Assembly (NCBI GenBank): GCA_964471215.1
Contig: CAYYFC010000001.1
Coordinates: forward strand, 1 to 64,000
Direction of reading: 5' to 3'
Length of the DNA stretch: 64,000 bases
DNA from: Archaeoglobus_B sp964471215
Lineage (GTDB): Archaea; Halobacteriota; Archaeoglobi; Archaeoglobales; Archaeoglobaceae
In this document: positions 34,459-43,697 of the stretch, piece after piece
Layout of the letters: each line of letters opens with the position of its first letter
How positions within the stretch are numbered: position 1 is the first letter of the stretch
Notes under the pieces: generated by a model
Told to the model about the DNA's origin: nothing
Databases searched by the model: none
The model's input: only the letters and a program-made list of their open reading frames with translations
Position numbers and translations under genes: made by a program

Positions 34459-35823
34459 TCATGCCTTCGGAATTTCCATTGGAGGAACGTCAACCTCCAG
34501 CGTCTTGTTCTTCTCTTCAAGATACTTCTTGTTGACAAATGGATAACCGTACACCTTCCACCACTTGACTATTACTTTGTAGACCTCCGGTCTCATTATG
34601 ACTCCCGGTGGAAATATACCTTCTGCAACTAGACTTCTGATGAAGCTTCCGCTAAATCTCTGCCTCTCCTTTTCATGGTTGCAACTCTGACTGTATGCAA
34701 TTTCTCCGCACTTCGGACAGTACCAGAACTCTCCCATGTTCTGCGGGAGTATTCTCAACCCGTAATCCACTTCATTCGGTGGAGCGTCAAATCCAAAGCT
34801 TGGTATTCCCTTGCTCCACAGTATCTGTGTTGCATATGCATCGTAGTAATCTCCTACTGCTGCATGGTCTCTTCCAAACATGTGATGCGTACATCCCATG
34901 TTCTGTCTGATTATTCCATGCAGAAGTGATTCCAGTGGATTTCCATACCTCATGTCCCATAGGGTCATCGTAACCAGATGCCTCTCAGGCTTTATGTATC
35001 CTGCCAGATGAACCATTTCGTGTGCCTCTAGTATCGCCTCGTCTGGATAATCTCCAATTCTCTTTGCTCCGATTATAGCATTTACAAGTATTCCATGGCA
35101 GGGTTCTATGTCTCCCGTATATGCAGCACACTTCATCAGCATCTCATGCCCCACATGCGGAACGTTTCTTGTCTGGTGAGCTATTACAGTTCTCCAACCT
35201 CTCTTCTTGATCTCCTCTCTGCACTTCACCGGAGGATACCAGAACCTGTTGTAAGGTTCCCTCATCACAGGTTCGTTTATAATCGTGTAAGGTCCCGCAA
35301 GTATTACGGGATTCATGCACCTGTATATCATGTATCCCGGATGCTTTTCGTCAAAAGCCTTTTTGACAACTTCAGGATTCTTCTCCGGTGTTCCAAATGT
35401 TCTTTCCGCAATGTCCTTCGGATCGATTCTGTATATCTCCTCGATATCCAACACTGCAAACGGCTGACCCTTCAACTTCAGTAGAAGTCTGTCGCCCTCT
35501 TTAATACCTAGATTCTTGTAATCTTCTTCGCTGATATCGAACATCAGTGGATATGGAAATATCCATTCATTTAGTAGCCTTCTCTCCTTTAATACCCTCT
35601 CAACCTCTTCTTGAACCATTGAACCCTCAACCGGGCTGAAGAATCCGTAACAAATCGACATTATCTCTCTATACACGTTTCTTATGGGTACACCATCTCT
35701 AAGTGTCGGTTTGATTTCATATTCAATACAGCCCGCAGCCATTTTTATTGCTTTTTCTTTCTTCCTTACAACTCTATCGACAAGTCTTCCCCCATGCGGA
35801 GGAGGCATTTTTAATATAGCCAT
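34459..35823 (-). CDS. sat: Sulfate adenylyltransferase (dissimilatory ATP sulfurylase)
   Basis: Activates sulfate with ATP to APS, the first step of sulfate respiration. The active-site block HQTRNVPHVGHEML holds the HxxH nucleotide-binding histidines and the QTRN sulfate-binding loop. GRDHAAVGDYYDAY and a C-terminal CPKCGEIAYSQSCNH, a likely zinc site, are present. The protein is 454 aa from ATG 35823, which follows a good ribosome-binding site (GAGGTGATTT). The open frame continues 16 codons upstream but through the promoter. First gene of sat-orf-aprBA. Confidence 0.96.
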   Translation of the reverse strand: MAILKMPPPHGGRLVDRVVRKKEKAIKMAAGCIEYEIKPTLRDGVPIRNVYREIMSICYGFFSPVEGSMVQEEVERVLKERRLLNEWIFPYPLMFDISEEDYKNLGIKEGDRLLLKLKGQPFAVLDIEEIYRIDPKDIAERTFGTPEKNPEVVKKAFDEKHPGYMIYRCMNPVILAGPYTIINEPVMREPYNRFWYPPVKCREEIKKRGWRTVIAHQTRNVPHVGHEMLMKCAAYTGDIEPCHGILVNAIIGAKRIGDYPDEAILEAHEMVHLAGYIKPERHLVTMTLWDMRYGNPLESLLHGIIRQNMGCTHHMFGRDHAAVGDYYDAYATQILWSKGIPSFGFDAPPNEVDYGLRILPQNMGEFWYCPKCGEIAYSQSCNHEKERQRFSGSFIRSLVAEGIFPPGVIMRPEVYKVIVKWWKVYGYPFVNKKYLEEKNKTLEVDVPPMEIPKA

Positions 35824-35851
35824 ACAAATCACCTCTATTAACTCCGTATCT

Positions 35852-35872
35852 GATGCCGTTTTTAACGGCATC
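35852..35872. promoter_or_regulatory. Perfect inverted repeat at the sat operon start (candidate operator)
   Basis: Arms GATGCCGTT (35852-35860) and AACGGCATC (35864-35872) are perfect complements around TTT. The repeat occupies the space between the TATA box and the predicted transcription start of the sat operon, where a bound repressor would block initiation. The core GTT-n3-AAC matches the half-site core described for the redox regulator SurR of Thermococcales. Alternatively the repeat lies in the leader and folds as a hairpin. Confidence 0.6.
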
Positions 35873-35882
35873 GTATATAAAT
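35873..35882 (-). promoter_or_regulatory. TATA box of the sat operon
   Basis: On the minus strand the sequence is GATTTATATA. Start of transcription is expected about 26 bases downstream, near 35852, leaving a leader of roughly 29 bases with the GAGGTGAT ribosome-binding site. The preceding purine-rich AGAAA fits a BRE element. Confidence 0.65.
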
Positions 35883-36347
35883 CTTTCTATTTTTATACTG
35901 TGGGTTGTTAGCAAAAATAACATTGATCTCATATAAATGTTTCGAAATTGATGGTCTGACTGCGCGTGAGCAATTTTAAAAACTTTAATAGTTATGGTGT
36001 CATCTAATCCATATAAGTTGAATCAACTTATTGCTCGTGGAGGTACACCGGTACTTCTAGCTCTGCTAGAAATCTATCTTTAAGGTTCTACCTAATAAAA
36101 AAAGACTAGTTTGATTTCCTTGAGTAAAATCAGTATCATATACACTCGATGATAAAATAAATCGCTATGGATAATTTTAAAGTTCTAAGTGAAAGTCTTT
36201 AGGCTTAAGCTCATCACATCAATGGTATAGAAACATTAGCTCTGAATTGAACGGTGTTTTTGCCTAGCAGATCTATAAGAACTGCTAGCTAACATATCTA
36301 TATTCTTAACTATGAATTAATTAGATTTGTAAAAATAAATATAATAT
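35883..36347. other. Intergenic region upstream of sat with several palindromes and a 29-codon frame
   Basis: 465 bases without a confident gene. It has a perfect 9-1-9 palindrome at 36013-36031 (ATAAGTTGA/TCAACTTAT), a 7-3-7 repeat at 36055-36071 (TTCTAGC/GCTAGAA) and a 7-11-7 repeat at 36264-36288 (CTAGCAG/CTGCTAG). A small frame at 35994-36083 (+) ends IARGGTPVLLALLEIYL. This may be a remnant of a winged-helix regulator or another TnpB tail. I cannot decide. Confidence 0.4.
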
Positions 36348-36773
36348 TTATTCATTATGAGAATAATCTATGAGTTTTAACTGCTTTAGGCCAATTAAAC
36401 CTTTAAAATCAAATCCCGAGTAAAAATTGGATTCATCTACCTTAAAACCCCCTCTGGTTTCTTTCAGCTGGTCTACTTTAAAGAACCTCCATCCCATTTT
36501 TTTAATTTTAATTGCTACATAGGGTTCCGCTCCAAATCTTTCTGAAAATCTTATCAGGTTATCTATGTCTTGTTTTGGTATATAAACCGGGAGATTTGAT
36601 CTCATCTTAACTTCTATTGCCAGATACCTCTTACCGTTACCTGCTATTATGTCAGGTGATGGGTAACTCATAGAACCGCTGGCCGGTATTCTTGTTGCGG
36701 CAAATCCCTCATCCCAGAACATGTTAACCAGTTCTCTCTCAAATCTTTCCCCTTTAACTTTCACATCTATCAC
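36348..36773 (-). CDS. hjc: Holliday junction resolvase Hjc
   Basis: Archaeal nuclease of the PD-(D/E)XK fold that cuts four-way junctions during recombination and fork repair. The catalytic set is visible: Glu in GERFERELV, the SPDIIAG aspartate and the AIEVKMRS Glu-Lys pair, with the flexible GSMSYP loop between. 141 aa. It starts 2 bases after the argB stop and is probably expressed with it. Confidence 0.92.
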   Translation of the reverse strand: MIDVKVKGERFERELVNMFWDEGFAATRIPASGSMSYPSPDIIAGNGKRYLAIEVKMRSNLPVYIPKQDIDNLIRFSERFGAEPYVAIKIKKMGWRFFKVDQLKETRGGFKVDESNFYSGFDFKGLIGLKQLKLIDYSHNE

Positions 36774-36775
36774 CC

Positions 36776-37648
36776 CTATCTTTCCACCATCGTACCTATC
36801 CCCTCTTTTGTAAACAATTCGAGGAGTATTGCATGCTCCCTTGACCCATCTATTATATGAGCCTTCTCAACACCACCCTTTAATGCCCTGATAACCGCTT
36901 CTATCTTTGGAAGCATCCCTCCTCTGAAAACTCCCTTTTCAACCATCTTTTCGAGTTCCTCCAATCTTATCCTTGATATCAGAGAATTCCTGTCATCTGG
37001 ATTTAGAAGTATACCTGGCACATCCGTTAGTATTATGAGCTTTTTTGCCTTTATAGCAGATGCTATATGTCCGGCGACTATGTCAGCATTTATGTTATAT
37101 GTATTTCCCTCCAAATCCGAAGCGATCGGTGATACAACAGGAATATAACCCCTATCTATTAAAATCTTTAGTATATCCGGATTTATATGCTCCGTTTCAC
37201 CGACAAATCCTAGATCTATGATTTCCTCCATTCCACCCCTTTTTCTCTTTATAAGCTTCTTCTTTGCAACTATTAACAGTCCGTCTTTTCCGCTTATACC
37301 TACGGCCTTACCTCCGTTTTTTATGAACAACGATACTATTCTTGAGTTTATTTTCCCATCGAGAACCATTTCAACTATTTCCATTGTTTTCTCATCGGTC
37401 ACCCTTAAACCATCTATAAACCTTGGCTTTATACCAAATTTCTCCATTTTCTCAGAAATCTCAGGACCTCCCCCGTGGACTACTATAGGTTTAATCCCGA
37501 TGAAGTATAGAAGGAGTATGTCTCTTATCGTGTTCTCAAGTATCCTCTCATCTATCATAACATGTCCACCTATTTTTATAACCATGCACGAACCGTAAAA
37601 CTCCCTTATATATGGTAAAGCCTCTATCAGCACATCCACATCTTTCAT
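36776..37648 (-). CDS. argB: Acetylglutamate kinase
   Basis: Phosphorylates N-acetylglutamate in arginine synthesis. Amino-acid-kinase fold with MVIKIGGHVM (phosphate-binding Lys), VVHGGGPEIS, a central acetylglutamate-binding segment (INADIVAGHIASAIKAKK) and ILTDVPGI. 290 aa. argD for a later arginine step is elsewhere in the window at 44170. It is divergent from the polyprenol-kinase-like gene. Confidence 0.94.
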   Translation of the reverse strand: MKDVDVLIEALPYIREFYGSCMVIKIGGHVMIDERILENTIRDILLLYFIGIKPIVVHGGGPEISEKMEKFGIKPRFIDGLRVTDEKTMEIVEMVLDGKINSRIVSLFIKNGGKAVGISGKDGLLIVAKKKLIKRKRGGMEEIIDLGFVGETEHINPDILKILIDRGYIPVVSPIASDLEGNTYNINADIVAGHIASAIKAKKLIILTDVPGILLNPDDRNSLISRIRLEELEKMVEKGVFRGGMLPKIEAVIRALKGGVEKAHIIDGSREHAILLELFTKEGIGTMVER

Positions 37649-37698
37649 AGAGTTTCTTTAATCAATTTGTTTAAAAAGCTTGAGAGATATGATCTGAT

Positions 37699-38250
37699 AT
37701 GAAGGCTGAACTGAAGAGGAAGTTCATACACTTCTTAAGTCTATTATATATTCCTACTTACAATTTATTTAACAGAGATCTCATGATTTTACTCGTACTC
37801 TCCCTAACATCTATCGCAGTCCTAGTCGAATTTATAAGATTGAAGAGGTTGAAAAGTGAGGAGATTCTCAATGAAATAATGAGGGAGTATGAGAAGAGGG
37901 ATGTAGGCGCTCACATTTACTTCGGTATAGCAGTCTCGATAATAACGATAATACTGTCCAAGCATTCATGTTTTGCAGGAGTAATAGTCGGAGGGCTTGG
38001 GGATGGAATTGCAGGGATACTCAAACGTAGTATTCTGTCAAATATGACATACATTCTTATGTTCTTATCATCTCTCTTATTTATGTTATTGATAGGATTA
38101 AACCCAATTTGCTCAATTTTTTCAGCCCTTGTGGGTACATTTGTAGAAAGGATCAGTTACAAGATCAGGTTAAACGATAATTTTACAGTACCCGTGACAT
38201 CCGCATTTGCGTATGAATTTGCAAAAATGATTTTAAATTTTGCACATTAG
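37699..38250 (+). CDS. CTP-dependent polyprenol/diacylglycerol-kinase-like membrane protein
   Basis: A 183-residue protein with about five membrane segments. The start KRKFIHFLSLLYIP and the later GVIVGGLGDGIAGIL match the SEC59/DGK1/VTE5 family, which phosphorylates dolichol, diacylglycerol or phytol using CTP. In an archaeon a geranylgeraniol or dolichol substrate is plausible. The HD gene starts 7 bases later, so the two are probably co-transcribed. Confidence 0.75.
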   Translation: MKAELKRKFIHFLSLLYIPTYNLFNRDLMILLVLSLTSIAVLVEFIRLKRLKSEEILNEIMREYEKRDVGAHIYFGIAVSIITIILSKHSCFAGVIVGGLGDGIAGILKRSILSNMTYILMFLSSLLFMLLIGLNPICSIFSALVGTFVERISYKIRLNDNFTVPVTSAFAYEFAKMILNFAH

Positions 38251-38257
38251 CAGTCTT

Positions 38258-38806
38258 ATGGACAAAAACAGGGCATTGGAGCTTTTGAAAAAATATATAA
38301 AAAATGAGAAATTAATAAAGCACTGCATAGCGACCGGTGCGATAATGAAAAAGATTGCAAAAGAACTGGGAGAAGATGAGAAGAGATGGGAATTAATAGG
38401 TATTCTGCATGATATAGATTACGAACTTGTCGAAGGTGATATGGAAAAACACGGAATAGTCGGAGCCGAAATACTGAAGAAGGAGGGGTTTGACGATGAT
38501 TTCTGTGAAACTATAAAAAGACATAATTATCATCTCTTTAAGGCTGAACGACCGGTTGAAATAGCCTTACAATCAGCAGATAACATATCTGGATTGATTA
38601 TAGCATGCGCATTGGTTAAAAAGGGAAGGATATCCGATGTAACTAAAAAAACTGTAAGGGATAAATTCAAGGAAAAGAGTTTTGCAAGAGGATGTAACAG
38701 GGAGATTATAAAGCAGATAGAGAGGATAGGGATCGATCTTGACAGGTTTTACGAGATATCGATAAAGGCTTTAAGAGATGTTAAAGATGAGCTCGGCCTC
38801 AGCTGA
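38258..38806 (+). CDS. HD-domain phosphohydrolase-like protein
   Basis: A 182-residue metal-dependent hydrolase-like protein. The HD signature is IGILHDIDYE near residue 47, with upstream HCIATG and downstream KRHNYHLF supplying the other likely metal histidines. The C-terminal helices are basic. Substrate unknown; such proteins often act on nucleotides. ATG 38258 is chosen because the frame's earlier start lies inside the preceding gene. Its end overlaps the protease gene by about 20-29 bases. Confidence 0.8.
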   Translation: MDKNRALELLKKYIKNEKLIKHCIATGAIMKKIAKELGEDEKRWELIGILHDIDYELVEGDMEKHGIVGAEILKKEGFDDDFCETIKRHNYHLFKAERPVEIALQSADNISGLIIACALVKKGRISDVTKKTVRDKFKEKSFARGCNREIIKQIERIGIDLDRFYEISIKALRDVKDELGLS

Positions 38807-40295
38807 AATCTTAATAGGTATGGCTTTGTTTATGACATACTGGTTTCTTGTATTGATATTTAAGGATAGGTTAAAGAAGAGGAATATAACAAGCCTAACA
38901 CCGGAATATCTACCACCTATACTTATGATCAGAACAAAGAGAGGTCTCAAGTTTTTAGACAGGATTTCGAGGTATAGGAGGTTCTGGGAGCTTATTTCAA
39001 ATATAGGAATTCCCGCGGTATTCTTCGGTATGGCGTACATGTTCTTCTTAATTATACTGATGGATTACATATTATTCACGACACCTTTGAAACCATCTCT
39101 TATAACAAGTCCCAGAAGCGCGTTTCTGATTCCTGGATTAAACCCTTACATACCCCTCATATGGGGCCTGATAGGCCTCATAGTAACACTGATAGTTCAC
39201 GAATTCAGCCATGCGATCCTGTGTAGGGCAGAGGGTGCCAGAGTTAAATCCCTGGGAATTCTGTTCGCACTTGTACCGATAGGAGGATTTGCCGAGCTCG
39301 ATGAAAAGGATCTGATGAGCGAGAAGATTAAGAGGATTCAAAGGATAAGAATTTTCTCTGCAGGCGTGATATCGAACTTCATGGTCGCATTCATATCCTT
39401 CTTGATATTCTTTAACTTACTGAACTGCCTCACACCTCATATCGTCATCCTGAACTCCGATGTCGTCGAGAAGGGTAGTGTTTTGTTAAAGATAAACGAT
39501 ATCGATGTTTTTAACCAGAAGGATGTGGAAAATATCGTGAAGTCTAGCAAAAATCTTGTTTTGGAGATAAGAGATAAAAACGGAAACATTAAAAGAATTA
39601 GTGTTAATAAGATAACAGGTGTATACGTATCAGACGTTCTGAGGGACTATCCTGCAGCTAAGGCTGGGATTAAAGGAAAAACGGTGATAGTTGAAGTAAA
39701 CGGATCTGAAGTTTTAAACATTAAGAGGTTTATAGAGATAATGAAAAAGACTAGGCCAGGCGATATTATAAGTGTTAAAACTTATGACGGAAAAAGCTTT
39801 AAGAGTTTCAGTGTAAAGCTCGTAAAGTCTCCGAACGGAGATTACGGGTTTATGGGGGTTATAATAGGTGGTGATTACCTTTCGGGGATGATACTGGGCT
39901 ACTCAGATCAGATACTATGGACGATTAAACAGATACCAAGAGATCCGAAGGGTTTGCTTTATCTGACAGCCATGCCATTTTACTTCAGCGGTTTTAGCGA
40001 TGAGATGTTTAACTACTTCAGCCCCAGCGGATTCTGGAAGAATACCGGATACACGATTTACTACCTGCTAAACCTGTTTTACTGGATAGGCTGGATTAAT
40101 TTCTATGTGGGTCTGTTCAACTGCCTTCCAGCGATCCCCTTGGACGGTGGAAGGGTTCTTAACGAGACTCTCTTGACGTTCTTAAGGAGTAAAAGAGGTG
40201 AAAAGATCTCATTCTTTATAGTGAGATCTCTGGCACTCTTCATATTCCTTTCTATAATCCTGTCTCTTATAATACCAAATTTATTAATTAAATAA
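38778..40295 (+). CDS. Site-2 protease family (M50) membrane metalloprotease with PDZ domain
   Basis: A 505-residue intramembrane protease. The zinc motif is VHEFSHAI near residue 138 and the third ligand is in PLDGGRVLNE near residue 450. Between them lies a PDZ-like region (about 225-350; DYPAAKAGIKGK). At least six membrane segments. Family members cleave membrane-bound regulators or signal-peptide remnants; the target is unknown. The start is ATG 38778 or 38787, both inside the HD gene, suggesting coupled translation of the three genes. Confidence 0.88.
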   Translation: MLKMSSASAEILIGMALFMTYWFLVLIFKDRLKKRNITSLTPEYLPPILMIRTKRGLKFLDRISRYRRFWELISNIGIPAVFFGMAYMFFLIILMDYILFTTPLKPSLITSPRSAFLIPGLNPYIPLIWGLIGLIVTLIVHEFSHAILCRAEGARVKSLGILFALVPIGGFAELDEKDLMSEKIKRIQRIRIFSAGVISNFMVAFISFLIFFNLLNCLTPHIVILNSDVVEKGSVLLKINDIDVFNQKDVENIVKSSKNLVLEIRDKNGNIKRISVNKITGVYVSDVLRDYPAAKAGIKGKTVIVEVNGSEVLNIKRFIEIMKKTRPGDIISVKTYDGKSFKSFSVKLVKSPNGDYGFMGVIIGGDYLSGMILGYSDQILWTIKQIPRDPKGLLYLTAMPFYFSGFSDEMFNYFSPSGFWKNTGYTIYYLLNLFYWIGWINFYVGLFNCLPAIPLDGGRVLNETLLTFLRSKRGEKISFFIVRSLALFIFLSIILSLIIPNLLIK

Positions 40296-40363
40296 ATTAA
40301 AAATTAATAATGTAATCCATTAATTATTCGTAAGATATATATGGATGTGCGGATAAGTCTTTC

Positions 40364-40588
40364 GTGTCAGATCTGACACTTGTCATAGACTTAAGAAAGG
40401 AAATCGATGTCGATAGGTTAAAAGATGTCATAAGAGGTAAGAAGTCAGTGGATATATACGTTATAGGCAACAGAAGCTTTGGTGAAGTAGTTAGGGTTCT
40501 GAGGGATTTCATTCTCAGCAATATAACTGTTACCATAAGGATTTGGATGTCCGACAACGTTCCAAAGGATGCAATATTCTTTAATTAG
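40364..40588 (+). CDS. Small hypothetical protein
   Basis: A 74-residue frame starting with GTG. It begins LTLVIDLRKEIDVDRLKDVI and has an even alpha/beta pattern ending in IRIWMSDNVPKDAIFFN. The composition looks like a real protein, but there is no known motif and no strong ribosome-binding site. A minus-strand frame covers the same bases and is more likely the shadow. It follows the protease by 68 bases. Confidence 0.45.
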   Translation: MSDLTLVIDLRKEIDVDRLKDVIRGKKSVDIYVIGNRSFGEVVRVLRDFILSNITVTIRIWMSDNVPKDAIFFN

Positions 40589-40704
40589 AATCGTTTAAAG
40601 GTTGCGTTATATCGAGGAATTACAGTTTAAAGATTGCTCCACTGCTTACACCTTTATGATATCTTTAAAAAAACATCATTATTACTAAATGTTTGGAGGT
40701 GAAG

Positions 40705-42189
40705 ATGTTGTTCGACTTCATAATCACAGTTGATAGATCGATGATGACAAATCATCACGGTAAAGAATTCGTAGGTTTTCTTACAACTGCCCCTCCTGTA
40801 GTATTACCTGAAAGGATTTGGAACTGGATATGCATGCCCAAGATTAAGGTTGATGATCTGGGAAGACCTGCTCAGGCACCTTACGGGCTAAGAAAGATTG
40901 AGGCATCGTTAATCGAAGCGGGATTTAAAGCAGCTGTAATAGATCCCGATCACCTGTACAGATATGCAAAATCTGCCAAGGCTATAATGATAGGTCATCA
41001 CGACTACTTCGCGCTGTGCCCACCCAGCAGCGGCTGGTGGGTCATAACGCAGAAGGAACCTGTAAATGCAAGAAGCTTTAGGAGGTTTATGGAGAGCAAA
41101 GCCATGAGAGTTGCGAGAGAGAGGGGTGTAAGGATAATAGTTGGAGGGCCGTCTGCATGGCAATGGCTATGGAAACCGGATTTACTGGATAAATGGAATA
41201 TAACCACGGTGGTGGATGGAGAAGCCGACAAAGTAATTGTGGATATTGCTCAGAGGATAATGAATAACGAGGATTTGCCCAGGTACATATACATAGGTCC
41301 CAACGACTCGCCAGAGCTCGAGGAAATACCGATAATAAAGTATCCGTCGGTTAATGGGCTTGTAGAGATAATGAGAGGTTGTCCCAGAAGATGCAAGTTT
41401 TGCAGCGTTACGTTAAGAAAGATAAGGTATTATACGTTTGATATGATCGAAAAGGAAATAAAGGTTAACGTAAAAAACGGCGTAAAAGATGGAATAATCC
41501 ATTCTGAGGATGTACTGTTATACGGCGCCGACGGTGTTAAGCCGAGACCGGAGCCAATCATAAAACTTCATAAAATTGTCAAGAGCTATTACGATACAAT
41601 TGCCTGGAGCCATGCAAGTTTATCGGCTATTAAATATGCCGAGGAGAAATACGGATTGATAAGGAAGGTAATGGAAATAGTAAATCAGGATTACATGGGT
41701 GTCGAGGTGGGAATTGAGACAGGTAGTCCCAGACTTGCAAAGAAGATAATGCCGGCAAAATCAGCACCCTATAAGGCTGAGGATTGGCCCAGCATAGTCG
41801 AGGACTCCTTTGCGATAATGCATGAAAATAATATAATCCCGGCAGCGACGCTAATAGTTGGATTGCCAGACGAGACAGAGGATGATATAATAAAGACTAC
41901 GGAATTGATAGAGAGACTGAAGGATTATAGAAGCCTAATAATCCCGATGTACTTTGTTCCAATGGGTATTTTTAAAAATAGAGACTGGTATAAGGAGGCT
42001 GAGGTTAAAGGTGCTTATGCAGAGCTTGCAAGAGTATGTCTTAGACACAGCCTGTACTGGGCTGAAAAGTTATTAAAGGAATACATGAAAGGTAGCATTA
42101 AATATTTTCTACCAAAGGTTTTGATTAAGGCTGTTATAAAGGGTATAGAGTTGAAGACAAAGGATTTTTTGAGGGAAATAAGTTTATGA
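40705..42189 (+). CDS. Radical SAM protein, B12-binding-type architecture
   Basis: A 494-residue protein. The first 190 residues look like a degenerate cobalamin-binding Rossmann region (IDPDHLYRY, VRIIVGGPSAW, VVDGEADKVI). The radical SAM core follows with CPRRCKFC near residue 230 (CX3CX2C), then GVEVGIETGSPRLAKKIMP and ATLIVGLPDETEDDI. Reactions in this class include methylations and thiomethylations; the substrate is unknown. ATG 40705 follows GGAGGTGA closely, so this start is secure. Monocistronic. Confidence 0.85.
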   Translation: MLFDFIITVDRSMMTNHHGKEFVGFLTTAPPVVLPERIWNWICMPKIKVDDLGRPAQAPYGLRKIEASLIEAGFKAAVIDPDHLYRYAKSAKAIMIGHHDYFALCPPSSGWWVITQKEPVNARSFRRFMESKAMRVARERGVRIIVGGPSAWQWLWKPDLLDKWNITTVVDGEADKVIVDIAQRIMNNEDLPRYIYIGPNDSPELEEIPIIKYPSVNGLVEIMRGCPRRCKFCSVTLRKIRYYTFDMIEKEIKVNVKNGVKDGIIHSEDVLLYGADGVKPRPEPIIKLHKIVKSYYDTIAWSHASLSAIKYAEEKYGLIRKVMEIVNQDYMGVEVGIETGSPRLAKKIMPAKSAPYKAEDWPSIVEDSFAIMHENNIIPAATLIVGLPDETEDDIIKTTELIERLKDYRSLIIPMYFVPMGIFKNRDWYKEAEVKGAYAELARVCLRHSLYWAEKLLKEYMKGSIKYFLPKVLIKAVIKGIELKTKDFLREISL

Positions 42190-42305
42190 AATGTTTCTAA
42201 TTTTCAAGGAGTTAAATCTTCTTTTGATTCCTATAAAATCCAAATATCAATAGCTCAATAATATTCAGTTCCTACTTAATGGATTGTTAAGTGATTAGAA
42301 GACTC

Positions 42306-43697
42306 TTAGACTTTTTTTGCTATATTAGCCTTAATCCTTTTATATGCGATAACACATCCGGGATCCGCTTTCATGTAATCTCCATAATATGCATATGCCC
42401 TAGCTCTGCATCCCCCGCATACATATCTATACCTGCATTCACCGCATATCTCAATAGCATCTTTATTTCTCAGATCCTTTAAGATTTCATTGTTCTTCCA
42501 GAAATCCAAGAAGTCGTCTGCACTTTCAAAATCCTTTATATTTGCCAGCTTTAACTGGAAAAAGACGCATGGTTCTATATCGCCATTTGCCCTCATGGCA
42601 ATATAGAATCTACCGCATCCGCAACCTCCTATAAACTCCGATAATGTTTTAAGCTTTCCTTCGAGATGAGGATTGTAGAAATGAGTTGGTATGATATTGC
42701 TTTCCTCCTGTAAAGCAATCCTGGCGTAGTAGGGTGCTGTTGACATGAAGTTTATACCGGTTCTCTTTAACCTATTCCAGAGCTCCCTTAGCAGCTCCTC
42801 TCTCTCCTCGGGGTCAAGATCTATTTCGAAACTGCCCCTTCCAACTGGTATAAAGTTATAGAGCATAAACCACTGCACTCCAAGCTCCTCGGCGAGATCC
42901 ATGACCTTTAAAACATCATGATAGTTTATCTTTGTTGCAGTTGTCGATATGCAAGTAACTAGCCCCTCCTTAATGCAGTTCTTAATTCCTTCGATTACCT
43001 TTTCATAAATTCCCGGTATACCTCTGAATTCCTCATGAGTCTTTTTGGTACCATCCAGGCTTATTTGGACATAACCAATTCCCAGTTCCTTGAGCTTTCT
43101 AACGTTTTCAACTGTTAAAAGAGTTCCGTTTGTTGCAAGGGAGACATACATACCGTAATCACTTGCTGTTTTTGCCAAATCAAAGAAATCTCTTCTTAAA
43201 AGAGGTTCACCACCGCTGAAAGCTATTGACGTTACGCCAGCATCAGCTAGAATCTTCAGTGCCTTCATAGCTTCCTTTTCATTTAGTTCATCTTTCCATG
43301 GCTTTCCAGCAGTCGAATAGCAGTGCTTGCATCTCAAATTACATTTATAAGTGACATCCCATACGACAAGAAATGGTGCTCCTGGCACAAATGGTTTTTT
43401 TACACCAAATTCTGCCAGACCTCTTAAGACTGAAATAAAACCTCTTCTCCAATAACCGTCTTTTAACCTCTCCTTTAAATCCTTTTCATTACCGCCAAAT
43501 GCCTTTAATCCCGCATCTATCAGCTTTTTTATGGTTTTGAACTCCAAACTTTTCAATTCCTTATTGTTCGCATAAGCTATTAAGTACTTATCCAGTTTGA
43601 CAACACCATCTTTATCCCTTTTCAGGGCACGCCTAATCGCCCTTTTTGTTATCGGGTTATTTACAACAATGCTGAAGAATTCAATCATTCTATCCAT
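42306..43697 (-). CDS. Radical SAM/SPASM-domain protein
   Basis: A 463-residue protein. An N-terminal helical segment of about 115 residues precedes the radical SAM motif CNLRCKHCY. The C-terminal SPASM region has CGCGRFYIAMRANGDIEPC and CGECRYRYVCGGCRARAYA, ligands for further [4Fe-4S] clusters. Relatives act in alternative haem synthesis (AhbC/AhbD), peptide modification and tungstopterin enzyme maturation; I cannot choose among these. ATG 43697 sits behind GGTGATG. Confidence 0.85.
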   Translation of the reverse strand: MDRMIEFFSIVVNNPITKRAIRRALKRDKDGVVKLDKYLIAYANNKELKSLEFKTIKKLIDAGLKAFGGNEKDLKERLKDGYWRRGFISVLRGLAEFGVKKPFVPGAPFLVVWDVTYKCNLRCKHCYSTAGKPWKDELNEKEAMKALKILADAGVTSIAFSGGEPLLRRDFFDLAKTASDYGMYVSLATNGTLLTVENVRKLKELGIGYVQISLDGTKKTHEEFRGIPGIYEKVIEGIKNCIKEGLVTCISTTATKINYHDVLKVMDLAEELGVQWFMLYNFIPVGRGSFEIDLDPEEREELLRELWNRLKRTGINFMSTAPYYARIALQEESNIIPTHFYNPHLEGKLKTLSEFIGGCGCGRFYIAMRANGDIEPCVFFQLKLANIKDFESADDFLDFWKNNEILKDLRNKDAIEICGECRYRYVCGGCRARAYAYYGDYMKADPGCVIAYKRIKANIAKKV

